Below are positions 18,774 to 28,083 of a stretch of DNA of 64,000 nucleotides, piece by piece. Below the pieces are notes generated by a model, which saw only the letters and a program-made list of their open reading frames with translations, had not been told where the DNA came from and made no database searches. Made by a program: the position numbers and the translations under genes. The stretch is from contig CAVOYQ010000012.1 of NCBI GenBank assembly GCA_963700705.1, forward strand, positions 124,001 through 188,000. The letters are read 5' to 3'. The stretch's first letter is position 1. The number at the start of each line of letters is the position of its first letter. The DNA comes from JAHEFT01 sp963700705 (lineage in GTDB: Bacteria; Pseudomonadota; Gammaproteobacteria; Xanthomonadales; SZUA-36).

Positions 18774-21700
18774 GCCATCCGATGCAAAATCCGGAACAAC
18801 CGGGCGACTGGCGGGAACGCGAACAGGCGCGCGATCCGGAACATTCGTGGATCGTCCAGGCCCCGGCCGGTTCCGGCAAAACCGAGTTGCTCACCCAGCG
18901 CATGCTCGGTTTGCTGGCCCGGGTGGAAAACCCCGAGGAAGTGATTGCCATCACGTTCACCCGCAAGGCGGCCGCCGAAATGCGTCATCGCCTGGTCAGG
19001 CGGCTGCAGGCGGCGCACCAGGAACCGGACAAGGAACTTGAACCGCACGAGCAGATCAGCCGCGAACTGGCGCTGGCGGCGTTGAAGAACGACTCGGAAC
19101 GCGGATGGAGCCTGCTGGAAAATCCCGGCCGTTTGCGCATACGCACCATCGACAGCCTGTGCAGTGAAATCGCCCGGCAGCTGCCGATTCTTTCCGGGCT
19201 GGGGGGCGGCCAGCAAATTTCCCAGGACCCTGAAACCCTGTACCGCGCCGCGGCTGCGAAAACCATGGCGGCGATCGAGGACAGCAACGACGAATTGCAG
19301 GCGGACCTGGTGCGGGTGCTTGACCGGTACGACAACCAGTATGACCGCCTGGTGGAGCTGGTCACCAGCATGCTCGGCCGCCGGGAACAGTGGATCAGTC
19401 ACCTGCTGGCCATCCGGACCGGGCACGGATTTGATCGCGAAGGTCTGGAGGACGGATTGCGCCTGCTGGTCGAGGCCGAGTTGCGGTCCGCCCGGGAAAA
19501 TATCCCGGATGAGTTGCTCGCTGAACTGCCCCGCTTTCTGAATTACTCACTGGGCAATGACCCCGCTGACGCCGATGCAGTGAAAGCGCTGTTGCAGGCC
19601 TGCGGCGGCCAGGACACCCGCTTCCTGGATCTGCCAACCGATGCCGGCGCACTGCAGCACTGGGTAACCCTGGTCCGGCGCCTGCTCACCGCCGCCGGCG
19701 ATAAATGGCGCACCAATGTCGATGCCGGCAGCCGGCTTTCCCGGCGCCATCCAACGCCAGGGGCGAGGAAAAGGCCCTGCGCCAGCAGTGGAAAGACGAA
19801 TTCAAGGCACTGCTGGAAACCTTCCGGGACCACGACGCGCTGCGCGAACAATTCAATACCGTCTGCAAGCTTCCCGGGCCGGACTACGATGACGCGGCCT
19901 GGGAATCGCTCGAGGCGCTGATGCGCATCCTGCTCCGGGCCTCCCAGGAGTGGCTGCTGGTGATGGCGGAAACCGGGCAAACCGATTTCGGTGAAATCGC
20001 CGCCCGCGCGATCCAGGCGCTCGGCGACGACGACGAGCCCAGCAACCTCGCATTGCGCATGGACTACCGCATCGAGCACCTGTTGGTGGACGAGTTCCAG
20101 GACACCTCGCTCAGCCAAATCCGCTTGTTGAACAGGCTCACCGCGGGCTGGAACCCGGGCGACGGACGAACACTGTTCCTGGTCGGCGACCCGATGCAGT
20201 CCATTTATCGTTTCCGCAAGGCCGAGGTGAGCCTGTTCATCCAGGCGTTCGACGGGCAACTGTTCCGCCATATCCGGCTGCGGCCACTTCAGCTCCAGGT
20301 GAATTTCCGCTCCACCCGGCCGATCGTCGATTGGGTCAACCGGATCTTCCCGCAGGTCATGCCGCGGCACAGCGACCCGGTGCAGGACGCCGTTCATTAC
20401 AGCGCATCCTGCTCGCGTCCCGGCGCACCGGGCGATGGAGCGGTGGCCATGGAAATCCTTGCGGTGCGTGACGATGCCGAAGAGGCCCGGAGGGTCATCG
20501 AGATCGTCAGGCAGGCCGATCCGGCGCACCGGGTAGCGGTGCTGGTGCGGTCACGCAGCCACGCCGGCGAGATCATCAATCTGCTCGACCGGCTGAAACA
20601 GGCAAACAGCCGCTTCCGCTACCAGGCCATCGATTTCAACCCCCTGGCGGAAACCCCGCTGATCCAGGACCTGGTTTCCCTGACACTGGCGCTGACACAA
20701 CCCGCCGACCGGCTCGCCTGGTTCGCAGTCCTGCGGGCGCCGTTCTGCGGTCTCGACCTGGCCGACCTCGACGAGTTGGCCGGCGGAAACCCGGACGGCA
20801 TTCTGCTCGACAGCATCAAAGCCAGCCTGGAAGCCCGTGCCGGGGAGTCCGGCAGGCTGACCCGCCCCGGGCTGCAGCGGCTGTCCCGGATCGCGCCGGT
20901 GCTGCTTGCTGCCAGCCAGCGCAGGGGCCGCGAACCCGTGCGCATGATGATCGAGTCCGCCTGGAATGCGCTGGGCGGTCCGGCCTGCGTGAACAATGCC
21001 AGCGAACTGGACGATGCAGCGACTTATTTCGCACTGCTCGATTCACTGGAAAATGAAAACCTGCCGGTCGACCGGGATACGCTCGCGGAAAGCATGAAAA
21101 ACCTGTACGCGGAGCCCGATAGCCTGGCCAGCGACAAATTGCAGGTATTGACCATTTACGCGGCCAAGGGCCTGCAGTTTGATACCGTCATCCTGCCCGG
21201 ACTGAACCGTGAAACCGGCAACGACAAGGGGCGGCTGCTGCACTGGTTTGAACTCGCCGGGCAGGACCGTATCGTGATTTCACCGATGCGCAATTCCGAG
21301 GACAAGGCCCGGCAGAAAAACGGGGGCGACCTGATCAAATTCATCTCCGACGCCGAAAAGCGCCGGCAAAGCCTGGAAAATGGCCGCCTGCTATACGTGG
21401 CGGCCACCAGGGCGATCAGCAATCTGCACCTGTTCGCTGCCGTGACACCGACCAAAAGCGGTGAAATCAAGCCGGGTAGCGGCACCTTGCTGTGCCAGTT
21501 GTGGCCGGCCATCCAGGACGAGCAGGCGCCGCGTGATCCTGGCAAGCGCCGATCCGGACGGAACCGGCGGTGACCCGGATGAAGACGGTGACCCGGTTGA
21601 GAACTCTGCTTCGCTGCCGCAGGTATACCGGCGCCTGTCTGCAGGCTGGACACTACCCGGCCCGCCTGCACCGGTGCGGCAAGCCCAGACCGAACCGCCC

Positions 21701-22312
21701 GAAATCCGGGACACCATCGAATTTCGCTGGGCCGGGGAGGACGCCCGCCTGACCGGAAACCTGGTTCACCGGCTGCTGCAGGAAATCGCCCTGCAGGGAG
21801 TGCAAAACTGGCTCGACGCCGGCAAGGCATCGTACGAAAACTGGTGCCGGCGGCAACTCGTCCGGGAAGGCGTAAAGGGCGCCAAGGCCGATGCGATCAT
21901 CGCGCGGGTGGTGCTGGCCCTGGACAACTGCCTGGGTTCCGAGCGCGGCAGGTGGCTGCTTGAGCCACGCGAAGGCGCGGAGTGTGAATATGCCGTGACG
22001 GCCGTGCTGGACGGCCAACCCCGGAACCTGGTTCTGGACCGTACCTTTGTCGACAACGGCACCCGCTGGATTATCGACTACAAGACTTCCAGCCACGTCG
22101 GGGGCGACCTGGAGGGCTTTCTGCAAAACGAAGCCGACCGCTACCGTGAACAGTTGCAGCAATACCGGCAAGCGCTGGCAATCAACGAATCCCGGCCCAT
22201 CCGGACCGCGCTGTATTTCCCGCTGCTTGACCGTTTTGTGGAAGTCAGGCGCTATCGGTTGAGTGAAGACCAAGCCAGGCGCCGCCAGGCCGAGTCGGGC
22301 GCTTTCGATTGA
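18770..22312 (+). CDS. AddA-like UvrD-type helicase-nuclease, two frameshifts
   Basis: About 1180 residues when joined; ATP-driven 3'-5' helicase with a terminal nuclease, partner of the AddB-like protein. Helicase motifs: APAGSGKTELL (Walker A), ITFTRKAAAEMRHRL, VDEFQDTS (motif II), VGDPMQSIYRFRKAEV (motif III), VLTIYAAKGLQFDTVILPGL and LLYVAATRAISNL (motifs V and VI). The C-terminal RecB nuclease has RWIIDYKTSSHVGG. The protein passes through three frames: a shift near 19740 (WRTNVDAG then AFPAPSNARGEEK) and another near 21540 (before ADPDGTGGDPDEDGDP). The GTG start at 18770 overlaps the upstream TGA (GTGA). Its last 62 bases and following 16 are duplicated 163 bases downstream. Confidence 0.87.
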
Positions 22313-22328
22313 CCGGTTAGGGGCCACC
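22251..22328 (+). repeat. 78-bp direct repeat, copy 1 (3' end of the AddA-like gene)
   Basis: Covers the final codons (YRLSEDQARRRQAESGAFD plus stop) and 16 bases beyond. It is identical to 22414-22491 except for one base (G at 22320, T at 22483). An 11-bp inverted repeat, TTGACCGGTTA at 22309-22319 and TAACCGGTCAA at 22337-22347, spans the downstream edge and could form a hairpin. Confidence 0.9.
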
Positions 22329-22413
22329 GTAGCCAATAACCGGTCAAGCGGAAGATGGCTGGCGAAGGAATGGTGGTGTATGGCGCCGGTCTGGAGCGAA
22401 GCCGATAGCCATC

Positions 22414-22491
22414 GCTATCGGTTGAGTGAAGACCAAGCCAGGCGCCGCCAGGCCGAGTCGGGCGCTTTCGATTGACCGGTTATGGGCCACC
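22414..22491 (+). repeat. 78-bp direct repeat, copy 2
   Basis: Second copy of 22251-22328 at an exact offset of 163 bases, ending on the last base of the stop codon of the DksA/TraR gene. Its left edge is part of the palindrome CCGATAGC (22402-22409) / GCTATCGG (22414-22421). The 85 bases between copies hold no gene. Either a tandem duplication or an assembly artefact could produce this. Confidence 0.9.
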
Positions 22492-22880
22492 TATAACGAA
22501 CTCCTTTCCTGGCCCGCATGCCCGTGTTCCCAGGCTTTTTGGCAGGGCGCACAGCGCTTGGCGGTCAGATAGGCCTGCAGGCGCTCGACATCGATTTCTC
22601 CCTGGCAGTCGATGCAGACTCCATATTCATCGTTGGCGATTCGCATCAGGGCCTGATCGATCTCACGGATTTCCTCGACGTGCTTGTCGATCATTGCGAG
22701 GTTGAGATCCACCAGCAGGTCGGCCACCGACTCTTCCTCCAGATCATGGACCTGGCCGGCAAGATCGATGAAATGCTGATCGTCGGAGTCGAGCAATTCC
22801 AGCCGGATCTCTTCTCTCAGATCACAGAAACGTTCTTTCAGCATAGTCCTGAATTCTTGCAACTGGCTTTCGGTCATCAT
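22491..22880 (-). CDS. DksA/TraR-family C4 zinc-finger protein
   Basis: 129-residue cytoplasmic protein of the DksA/TraR family. A coiled-coil N-terminal half (LQEFRTMLKERFCDLREEI through MIDKHVEEIREIDQALMRI) is followed by a four-cysteine zinc finger, YGVCIDCQGEI and AKRCAPCQKAW. Family members bind the RNA polymerase secondary channel, some with ppGpp. The acidic tip seen in DksA is not clearly preserved. The ATG at 22880, with TGGAGG five bases upstream, is chosen over a longer frame from 22952. A second family member lies at 23758-24024 on the same strand. Confidence 0.87.
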   Translation of the reverse strand: MMTESQLQEFRTMLKERFCDLREEIRLELLDSDDQHFIDLAGQVHDLEEESVADLLVDLNLAMIDKHVEEIREIDQALMRIANDEYGVCIDCQGEIDVERLQAYLTAKRCAPCQKAWEHGHAGQERSSL

Positions 22881-23207
22881 GACAGCCTCCAGGGCTTGGT
22901 CGGTCAGGTATAACTTAATACAAGTGGGGGGAAGCAGATTGATTTGGCTCACAAAGCGTGCAGATAAAAGAGTTACCTGTCTGCCTCTTTAAACGAAATA
23001 GCTTGTATATCTGTCATTTACAGCGTATTGTGCCGCCACCAGGTACGTGGAAGTAAGAATTTCATTTTTTGCTCGCACGTTCCTGTATTACCGATTGGTT
23101 ACAAACCTTTCAAGGTCTTCTCAGAAGTAAATCGATTACCCCGGTATTTTGATGTTTTGAGATCTGTGATTGATCAATGTTTAATCCTATTTCAAAGGTA
23201 TATCAAA
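22881..23207 (+). promoter_or_regulatory. Cold-shock gene leader region
   Basis: About 327 bases without a convincing gene between the divergent DksA/TraR gene and the cold-shock gene. It is AT-richer than the surroundings, especially from 22985 on. Long untranslated leaders are typical of cspA-type genes and act as temperature-sensitive mRNA structures; that role is inferred from position here. No cold-box sequence was identified with confidence. Confidence 0.4.
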
Positions 23208-23411
23208 ATGACGACAGGTACTGTTAAGTGGTTCAACGAATCGAAAGGTTTCGGTTTTATTTCTCCTGAAGACGGCAGCAAGGACGTGTTTGTTCACTTC
23301 TCTGCAATCCAGTCTGAAGGCTTCAAAGTCCTCGCAGAGGGCCAGTCAGTAACGTTCAACGTGGAAAACGGTCCCAAGGGCCCGCAGGCTACGAACGTAG
23401 TTGCTAACTGA
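23208..23411 (+). CDS. Cold-shock domain protein (CspA family)
   Basis: 67-residue single cold-shock domain, a five-strand OB fold that binds single-stranded nucleic acid and melts RNA structure. The RNP1-like motif KGFGFI and RNP2-like VFVHFSAI are intact, and the start TTGTVKWFN is canonical. The ATG at 23208 with AAAGG upstream is chosen; the frame is open far upstream but that stretch is AT-rich and not Csp-like. A terminator lies directly after the gene. Confidence 0.95.
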   Translation: MTTGTVKWFNESKGFGFISPEDGSKDVFVHFSAIQSEGFKVLAEGQSVTFNVENGPKGPQATNVVAN

Positions 23412-23434
23412 TTAGCATTCGACTACTGAATCTG

Positions 23435-23465
23435 GAAACCCCGCTCTTGAGCGGGGTTTTTATTT
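23435..23465 (+). terminator. Rho-independent terminator after the cold-shock gene
   Basis: AAACCCCGCTC and GAGCGGGGTTT are complementary, with the short central TT giving a four-base loop, and a T-run follows. It ends 11 bases before the ATG of the RRM gene, so it may act as an attenuator between the two genes. Confidence 0.85.
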
Positions 23466-23475
23466 GGAGCCCACT

Positions 23476-23733
23476 ATGAAAAAACTATTCGTGGGCAATC
23501 TGCCCGCAGAAGCCACCGAGGCATCCGTTCGTGCGATGTTCGAGGCCTACGGAACCGTGCGTTCGATCGACCTGGCGCACGATATTTTTACCGGCAAATG
23601 CAAAGGTTTCGGCTTTATCGGAATGGAAGGCCACGAAGCACGCGCGGCGCAGACAGCGCTTGACGGCTCCGTGGTGAATGGCTCGGATTTTCTGAAAGTC
23701 CGCTTTGAAGAACCCCGCCGGGGCCGCCGCTAG
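23476..23733 (+). CDS. RNA recognition motif (RRM) protein
   Basis: 85-residue single-RRM protein expected to bind RNA. RNP2 is LFVGNLP and RNP1 is CKGFGFIGM, in the usual beta1 and beta3 places; the basic tail EEPRRGRR resembles bacterial and cyanobacterial glycine/arginine-tailed RRM proteins. The ATG at 23476 has GGAG six bases upstream. The gene sits right behind the cold-shock gene and its terminator, so read-through could link the two RNA-binding proteins in a cold or stress response (inference). Confidence 0.92.
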   Translation: MKKLFVGNLPAEATEASVRAMFEAYGTVRSIDLAHDIFTGKCKGFGFIGMEGHEARAAQTALDGSVVNGSDFLKVRFEEPRRGRR

Positions 23734-23757
23734 ACCGGAACGTTGTAAAGGACGGCC

Positions 23758-24024
23758 CTAGCGTAACTGGCTGTCCTTGCTGCCCCGCCGGTTGTAACCC
23801 GAAACCGCCGCCTGCGCCTTGTCTTGCGCCTCCTGGCAGGCAACGCACAAACGAACGCCACGCACCGCCATACGCCGGGCCTCCGGAATCGCGACGCCAC
23901 ATTCTTCACATTTTTCCAGGCTCTCGCCGCGCGGCAGCCGGTGACGGGCCCGTTGCACGGCATCCTCGATCGTGGCGTCTATCTGGTCCTGCACGGCGCC
24001 GTCTTTGGCAAATCCACCGGCCAT
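23758..24024 (-). CDS. Small DksA/TraR-type zinc-finger protein (YbiI-like)
   Basis: 88 residues. A short helical N-terminus (DQIDATIEDAVQRARHRLPRGES) leads to a four-cysteine zinc finger, CEECGVAIPEARR and VRLCVACQEAQD, the signature of the short TraR/YbiI subgroup. Length and motif spacing match that subgroup. It is convergent with the RRM gene and divergent from pip. Role in transcription is inferred from the family only. Confidence 0.88.
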   Translation of the reverse strand: MAGGFAKDGAVQDQIDATIEDAVQRARHRLPRGESLEKCEECGVAIPEARRMAVRGVRLCVACQEAQDKAQAAVSGYNRRGSKDSQLR

Positions 24025-24061
24025 TGCTGAATCCTCAAAGCATTCTTCGCGTCGAAGGCCC

Positions 24062-24067
24062 TATAAT
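24062..24067 (+). promoter_or_regulatory. Candidate -10 box for pip
   Basis: Perfect TATAAT, 38 bases before the pip ATG, a normal distance for a promoter with a leader. No clear -35 element is visible at 17 bases. Confidence 0.35.
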
Positions 24068-24105
24068 CACTCTTTAAACGACCATCAGCAACCCGGTGAG
24101 GACCC

Positions 24106-25077
24106 ATGGCAAACGAATTTTTCTACCCACCCATCGAGCCGTTTGAAACCGGCATTCTCGAAGTCGACGAGCCACATAGACTCTACTGGGAACAGTGTGG
24201 CAACCCGCAGGGAGAGCCGGTCCTGTTCCTGCATGGCGGGCCGGGCGCCGGCTGCACCGCCTTTGACCGGTGTTTTTTTGACCCGCAGCATTTTCGCATC
24301 GTTCTGCTGGACCAGCGCGGCAGCGGCCGTTCGCGCCCGGTGGGAGACCTGACCGACAACACGATGTCGGCCACCGCGCGTGACATCGAGCAATTACGCG
24401 AACAACTCGGTATCGACCAGTGGCACGTGTTTGGCGGCTCCTACGGCAGCACCATCTCGCTGTTTTACGCCCAGGAACACCCGGAGCGCTGCAAGAGCCT
24501 GGTGCTGCGGGGAATCTGGTTGTTGCGCGAGGAGGAACTCGACTGGTGGCTGTACCGCGTCGGCATGATCCAGCCTGAACTGTGGAATACCTTCGCCGGG
24601 TTTATCCCGGAAGCCGAGCGCGGTGACTTGCTCGAAGCCTACTGGAAACGCCTGACCGGCGATGACCGTGAACTGGCGCTAAAGGCGGCCAGGCACTGGG
24701 CCACCTACGAAACCGCCTGTTGCACCCTGTTGCCGAACAAGGAGTTCACCGACCACTTCGCTGATGACAACACCGCCTGGGCCGTGGCCCGGCTGGAAGC
24801 CCACTATTTCCGCAACGTTCGCCCCGAACCCGATTCCATGTTGCTGGACCGGGTAGAACGGATCCGGCACATTCCCGCGTTTGCGGTCCACGGGCGCTAT
24901 GACATCGTCTGCGCGATCAAGAACCTGGCTGACCTGGCGCAGGCCTGGCCCGAACTCGATACGGTCGTTGCCCCCGGCTCCGGGCATTCATCGCATGAGC
25001 CGGAAATCACCCGGGAACTGGTCGCAGCCACCAACCGGATTGCCCGGACGGGCAGCCCGAAAAAGGCAAATCTGTAA
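24106..25077 (+). CDS. pip: Prolyl aminopeptidase
   Basis: 323-residue cytoplasmic alpha/beta hydrolase that removes N-terminal proline from peptides (peptidase family S33). The oxyanion segment HGGPGAG is at 43-49, the nucleophile elbow GGSYGS has S112, and the later GRYD and GSGHSSHEPE supply the catalytic aspartate and histidine. The cap-domain sequence YERCKSLVLRG-like EHPERCKSLVLRGIW and the start MANEFFYPPIEPFETGIL are diagnostic of this family. Length is normal and the frame is intact. Confidence 0.95.
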   Translation: MANEFFYPPIEPFETGILEVDEPHRLYWEQCGNPQGEPVLFLHGGPGAGCTAFDRCFFDPQHFRIVLLDQRGSGRSRPVGDLTDNTMSATARDIEQLREQLGIDQWHVFGGSYGSTISLFYAQEHPERCKSLVLRGIWLLREEELDWWLYRVGMIQPELWNTFAGFIPEAERGDLLEAYWKRLTGDDRELALKAARHWATYETACCTLLPNKEFTDHFADDNTAWAVARLEAHYFRNVRPEPDSMLLDRVERIRHIPAFAVHGRYDIVCAIKNLADLAQAWPELDTVVAPGSGHSSHEPEITRELVAATNRIARTGSPKKANL

Positions 25078-25081
25078 TCGG

Positions 25082-25537
25082 TTAACGGTCCTGGCCCGGC
25101 GGCCTCAAGGTATTCGTCGGGTACGGTATCTCGATGGGCGGTTCGGGGCGTGGCGGCGGGCGAGGCCTGAGGGGCGGGCCGGGGTAATAGTTGGACAGCG
25201 GCCAATACCCGGATTGCGGGTATTGCGTGACCGGGGGCTGGGGAGCGGTCAGGTTCCGTTCCTGAGCCATTTCCCGCTTCTTATCCATTTCCGCCCTTAG
25301 CTGGGCCATTTTTTCAGCCTGGGCGGCCACCTGGTAGCGGTCTTCGTCCGGATCATAGCCCGGGGGTGTGGAGTCCTCCAGCGTCAGGGTTTCGACGCCC
25401 GGCACGGTCGCAGGCGGCGCACTCTGGCTGAAGTGAACAACGCCGTTTTCGTCCACCCAGCGGTACACCTCGATGGCAAACACCGGGAAAGCCGCCATTC
25501 CGGCCAGAAGCACGGAAAGGATGCCTGTTACTTTCAT
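25082..25537 (-). CDS. DUF4124 exported protein
   Basis: 151 residues: signal peptide (LSVLLAGMAAFPVFA) followed by the DUF4124 motif VYRWVDENGVVHFSQSAPP, a short coil-forming segment (AQAEKMAQLRAEMDKKREM) and a long proline/arginine-rich tail (PPLRPRPPPRPEPPIEI). DUF4124 is widespread in gammaproteobacterial envelopes and has no settled function. The start at 25537 places the signal peptide at the N-terminus; a longer frame from 25591 runs into the neighbouring palindrome. Confidence 0.85.
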   Translation of the reverse strand: MKVTGILSVLLAGMAAFPVFAIEVYRWVDENGVVHFSQSAPPATVPGVETLTLEDSTPPGYDPDEDRYQVAAQAEKMAQLRAEMDKKREMAQERNLTAPQPPVTQYPQSGYWPLSNYYPGPPLRPRPPPRPEPPIEIPYPTNTLRPPGQDR

Positions 25538-25554
25538 AACTACAGTATATACCG

Positions 25555-25625
25555 CCCGTAGGAGCGGATTTATCCGCGATGATCTCTTCAATTCATTGCA
25601 TCGCGGATAAATCCGCTCCTACGGG
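25555..25625. repeat. REP-like inverted repeat, family B (27-bp perfect arms)
   Basis: Arms 25555-25581 and 25599-25625 are perfect reverse complements around a 17-base loop. Each arm contains the smaller palindrome GCGGATTTATCCGC. The core GTAGGAGCGGATTTATCCGC is shared, with small changes, with 57523-57588 and with a single arm at 59938-59960. Such paired REPs (BIMEs) are common in pseudomonads and xanthomonads. The right arm supplies the stop codon of the TolB/TPR gene that ends at 25619. Confidence 0.92.
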
Positions 25626-27857
25626 TGCATTGCCGTATCCGTTCTTTCCAGGCTGGCCCGCTGGATGGCAATTTCGTCCTGGATTCTCTGCATCGCCGCC
25701 TCGAAGCGCGGGTCGCCCCAGAGCGGCTCGTACACGGGCATCTTGCGCCAGAACCACCACTGCGCCCAGTGCCCGTGGCTGACCCGCGTTTCGATCGCTG
25801 CGAGCGCCTTGTCCGTTTCGCCCAGCGCCATGTAGCAGGCATCAATCGAGTAACGGTCGGCGTGCTGAACGTAGCGCGGCAATTCCTGTTCCAGGTAGTC
25901 GAGCGAAGCCCTGACCAGGTCGCCACCCATCTGTTCATCACCGGTGCGCGCCATGACCCAGCCAACAAAGCAGGTATCGTCCAGGTGTTCCTGGATGGCG
26001 GTGCGCCATTGCGCCCGGTCGAACATCCCCGGCCAGGCCGTTTCGAACGCCTCCCGGGCGGCCCTGTAATCGTGCTTGAAGGAATTGAGGTAACCGAATA
26101 TGGGGTGAAAAAACGGCGGCCGCGCCATGCGCTCGTATGTCCAGCGGCCCGACTCCAACGCGGCGTCGTAGTTACCCGCGCTTAAGCTGGACACCATATC
26201 CGCCACGCCGAGCAGGGTGTTCTCTTCGTTAATCGCCGCCATCTGCCGCTTGATGGCCTCCAACGGCTCGACGTCACCGATGTCAATGTAGGCCCACATC
26301 AGCGGAATATACTGGCCCATACGGCCGGGATCCGCTTCAACGGATTTTTGCAGCCACTGAATTTGTTCATCGAAACGGCCGGTCTGGGCTGCGAGGTTGG
26401 CCCGGGTTAAATACGCCGCTGTAAAATCCGGATCCAGCTGGGCGAGGCGGTCCAGTTGCTGTTCCGCTTCAGAGTAACGCCCCATCTGTGTGTAGGTACC
26501 CGCCAGGCCGAGCTGGATGATCGAGGAAAACGGATCCAGCTCCAGCGCCTTTTGCAGCATGGCAGCCGACTCATCCAGACGGTGCGGAAACCTGGACAGG
26601 TAAGTGCCGTACCAGTGATAGGCGGTGGCGTAGCCCGGGCTCAGCTCGATCGCCTTGAGGAAAGCCGCCTCGGCCTCGTCATACTGTTCATAAAAATCGT
26701 GGACCTGCGCCAGGCCGAGATAGGCCTCGCCGAGTTGGTCATCAATGGCCAGCGCCCGCTCCGCGGCTTCCTGCTGCCGCTGCACGGACTCGGCGATGCC
26801 GAGATCGCTATAGCCCGACTGCAAAGAGGCAGTTTCAGACACGCCGACCCAGGCCAGCGCGAACTGCGGGTCCAGTTCGACCGCACGCTGGAACTCTTTC
26901 GCCGCCTGGTCCATGTCCTTCGAATTGCGCCGCGCCATCAACTGGCGGCCCCGCAGGTAAGCGTTGTAGGCGGCCAGGTTTTCGGTTGGCCGCTCGTTCA
27001 GCCGCTGTTTGTCCTCCGGCGACAGGGTGGCCTCCAGGGCCTTCGCGATTTCGGCGGAGATTTCGCTCTGGATCGCGAACAGGTTGTCGGTGGTCAGTTC
27101 GCGGTCAAACATCTCGGCCCACAAGTGTTCGTCGGTCTGCGCGTCGATCAGCTGCACATTGATACGAACGGTGCTGCCGGAACGCTGCACGGCGCCTTCC
27201 ATGACCGTGGCCACACCCAGTTCGCCGGCAATCTGCGGAATCGTCTTGCTGGTGTTCTTGTACTGGTTCACCGAGGTTCGTGAAATCACCTTCAGCGAGC
27301 CGATGCGCGCCAGGTTGGTCAGCAGGTCATCGTGGATGCCTTCGACGAAGAATTCGTCCTCTTCCAGGCGGCTGCGGTTGTCGAAGGGCAGCACGGCGAT
27401 GGAATGCTGGTCAACGGGCACTGCAGAGACCTGCGCGCCAGGCGGGGGCGGTGCCGCCGGCTGCCCGACGACTTGCTGCGGGTCTTCCGATCCGATGTGT
27501 TCCAGTTGACCCGAACAGGTAGAACTTGTCGAACAGCAGGTAGGCGATGGAAAAGGCCATCAACACCAGGATCGTGATGTTCAGTTTCCGGCCGGTCTGG
27601 GGCGTGATCGACTGGCTGCGGTCGACCTCGTGTTCCCGCTTGATGCCCTCCGGCGTCAATTCGAAGGCCCAGGCGATAAACACGGCCAGGAAAAAGCCGA
27701 TCACCACGACAGCCAGGATCAGCTTGCCACCCCAGGCCGGCAATTCGAGGATATCGCCGACCACGTCGAAAATCTGCAGCAACACCCACGCACCGACGCC
27801 GTAGGCAATGGCGACCCGCACGACGTTGCGGCGCTTGAGTTCCTCGAAGAACGACAT
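25619..27857 (-). CDS. Membrane-anchored TolB-like/TPR protein (paralogue 2), one frameshift
   Basis: About 745 residues joined. The N-terminal part has FFEELKRRNVVRVAIAYGVG, two membrane helices, and after a linker a third (ITILVLMAFSIAYLLF). A frameshift near 27505 (FYLFGSTG then EHIGSEDPQQVVGQ) leads into the TolB/FlgO-like domain (SIAVLPFDNRSRLEEDEFFVEGIHDDL) and at least seven TPR-like repeats. The frame ends TAMHP and its TAG stop lies inside the family B palindrome, so the original C-terminus may have been longer. Function unknown; the same architecture occurs at 12.2, 39.2 and 62.7 kb. Confidence 0.85.
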
Positions 27858-27970
27858 GCGGCTAATGTCCGATGCCTTCCGTGCTTCTGGCCGACAGGTT
27901 TTTCATCGTTTCTCCCCAGTCTGTGCACCGGGTTGATCCCGGTTTGTCGCGCATCAGTATAGCGGGACAG

Positions 27971-28027
27971 GTGGGGTCAGAGTAAAGGGACAGAGTAAGT
28001 TACTCTGTCCCTTTACTCTGACCCCAC
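27971..28027. repeat. 57-bp perfect palindrome, family A, copy 1
   Basis: Two perfectly complementary 28-base arms (27971-27998 and 28000-28027) with a single central G. The arm core reads GGGGTCAGAGTAAAGGGACA. The identical 57 bases recur at 37098-37154 and a 53-bp version at 48006-48058. Sequences of this kind are typical of REP-like elements mobilised by REP-associated tyrosine transposases; no such transposase is in the window. Confidence 0.95.
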
Positions 28028-28083
28028 GTCTCTGGTCTATACTTCCCTTCCAGTCACACAATCCGTAATCGAAGGAAAATAAC

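Noticed and set aside
22263..22475. Small + strand frame ending in the same residues as the AddA-like protein
   Set aside because: It arises only from the 78-bp duplication; it has no start signal and no independent domain.
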